Positions 15,715 through 16,335 of a DNA stretch of 16,335 nt are shown here, piece by piece (position 1 is the first letter of the stretch; every line of letters begins with the position of its first letter). The notes beneath the pieces are model-generated. The model saw nothing but the letters and a program-made list of their open reading frames with translations. It made no database searches and was not told the DNA's origin. This stretch comes from Chitinophagaceae bacterium (GTDB lineage: Bacteria; Bacteroidota; Bacteroidia; Chitinophagales; Chitinophagaceae): NCBI GenBank assembly GCA_020846105.1, contig JADLEN010000125.1, positions 1 through 16,335 of the forward strand, in the 5' to 3' direction. A program made the translations under genes and the position numbers.

Positions 15715-16299
15715 TTATTGCTTTTGCAGCAATAACTGTATGGTCACGGGGTAGTAAGCATGCTCAAGTTTGGCTACTTTGTTGGCAATGTCACTTGCGC
15801 TATCCGATTGCCCAATAGCACACTTGGCTTGCATTAGTATAGTTCCTTCGTCGTAATTTTGGTTTACAAAATGGATGGTAATACCTGTCTCCAAATCGCC
15901 TGCATCCTTTACCGCTTGGTGCACCTTATGGCCATACATTCCTTTGCCACCATACTTGGGCAACAATGCTGGGTGTATGTTCACGATTTTGTTGGGAAAT
16001 GTTTCTAAAATCGAAGAAGGAATTTTCCACAGAAAACCCGCCAAAACAATAAGTTGGGGCTTGTACCCTGTCAATTGTTCTAAAAAAAGCGCTTCACCAA
16101 AAGTTTCTTTGTCGGTAAGTAGAAAAGGAATTTGATAATTTCGTGCCACGTCCAAAACCTTTGCATTTGCTTTGTTGCAAACGATTAGGCATACTTGGGC
16201 CTCCTTGTTTTTATTGAAATATTGGATAATGGCTTCTGCATTGGTGCCCGTGCCTGATGCAAATATGATTATGGGCTTTTTAAAACTTGAGTTGGGCAT
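15715..16299 (-). CDS. purN: Phosphoribosylglycinamide formyltransferase (GAR transformylase)
   Basis: A 194-residue cytoplasmic enzyme that transfers the formyl group of 10-formyl-THF to GAR in step three of purine synthesis. It shows the phosphate-binding SGTGTN (15-20), VLAGFLWKIP (85-94), the signature NIHPALLPKYGGKGMYG (107-123) and the catalytic triad N107, H109 and D150 (in NYDEGTILMQ). The C-terminal EHAYYPVTIQLLL helix (179-191) matches the family end. The length is slightly below the E. coli protein (212). Fifty-two bases separate it from porZ on the same strand. I see no terminator in that gap, so a purN-porZ-recO transcript is possible. Confidence 0.96.
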   Translation of the reverse strand: MPNSSFKKPIIIFASGTGTNAEAIIQYFNKNKEAQVCLIVCNKANAKVLDVARNYQIPFLLTDKETFGEALFLEQLTGYKPQLIVLAGFLWKIPSSILETFPNKIVNIHPALLPKYGGKGMYGHKVHQAVKDAGDLETGITIHFVNQNYDEGTILMQAKCAIGQSDSASDIANKVAKLEHAYYPVTIQLLLQKQ

Positions 16300-16335
16300 T
16301 GTATAAACAGTCTATTAACTTGATAGCCGTAAAAG

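Noticed and set aside
1..16335. Sigma-54 -24/-12 promoters, CRISPR arrays, tRNA/rRNA genes, insertion sequences
   Set aside because: TGGCAC occurrences on both strands were checked by eye and none has TTGC at the right spacing. No regularly spaced repeats, cloverleaf-like segments or transposase-like frames were seen.

Overview
The window reads as chromosomal housekeeping DNA from a member of the Bacteroidota, probably a Chitinophagales- or Sphingobacteriales-like lineage (the order is a guess). Evidence for the phylum: a MurF-alanine racemase fusion, a PorZ protein with a type IX secretion C-terminal domain, a short RecO, a class III-type PPK2, no clear Shine-Dalgarno sequences, and several TAnnTTTG-type -7 promoter elements. 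No rRNA, tRNA, CRISPR array, transposase or phage gene is visible. Gene density is high, and the longest non-coding gap is about 200 bases.

Layout, left to right. (1) 155-2656, +: bifunctional MurF-Alr for the D-Ala branch of peptidoglycan synthesis. It converges on (2) a minus-strand pair, a GT39/ArnT-like membrane glycosyltransferase (3545-5071) overlapping a polyphosphate kinase 2 (2668-3564). (3) Divergent from these, the + strand pair ychF (5185-6282) and a stand-alone RlmK-type 23S rRNA methyltransferase (6300-7247), both linked to the ribosome. (4) A short-chain dehydrogenase/reductase on the minus strand (7317-8105), broken by one in-frame TAG codon, with a terminator hairpin beyond it. 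(5) An aldo/keto reductase (8305-9291, +), separated by a strong bidirectional terminator from a TerB-like small protein (9372-9728, -) and alanine dehydrogenase (9794-10999, -). (6) Divergent from ald, rpoN for sigma-54 (11162-12631, +). Its stop codon overlaps the stop of recO. (7) A minus-strand series purN (15715-16299), porZ (13368-15662), recO (12628-13362), in which porZ and recO are 5 bases apart.

How the genes work together: MurF-Alr and Ald both handle alanine, but they are 7 kb apart and on opposite strands, so no operon is implied. YchF and RlmK plausibly form a translation-related unit. PorZ shows that the organism has a type IX secretion system, whose other parts lie outside the window. 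I found no convincing undescribed multi-gene system. The most notable sequence-level observation is the single amber codon in the SDR gene, whose downstream 46 codons are still fully readable. The same SDR also lacks the classical Tyr/Lys catalytic pair.
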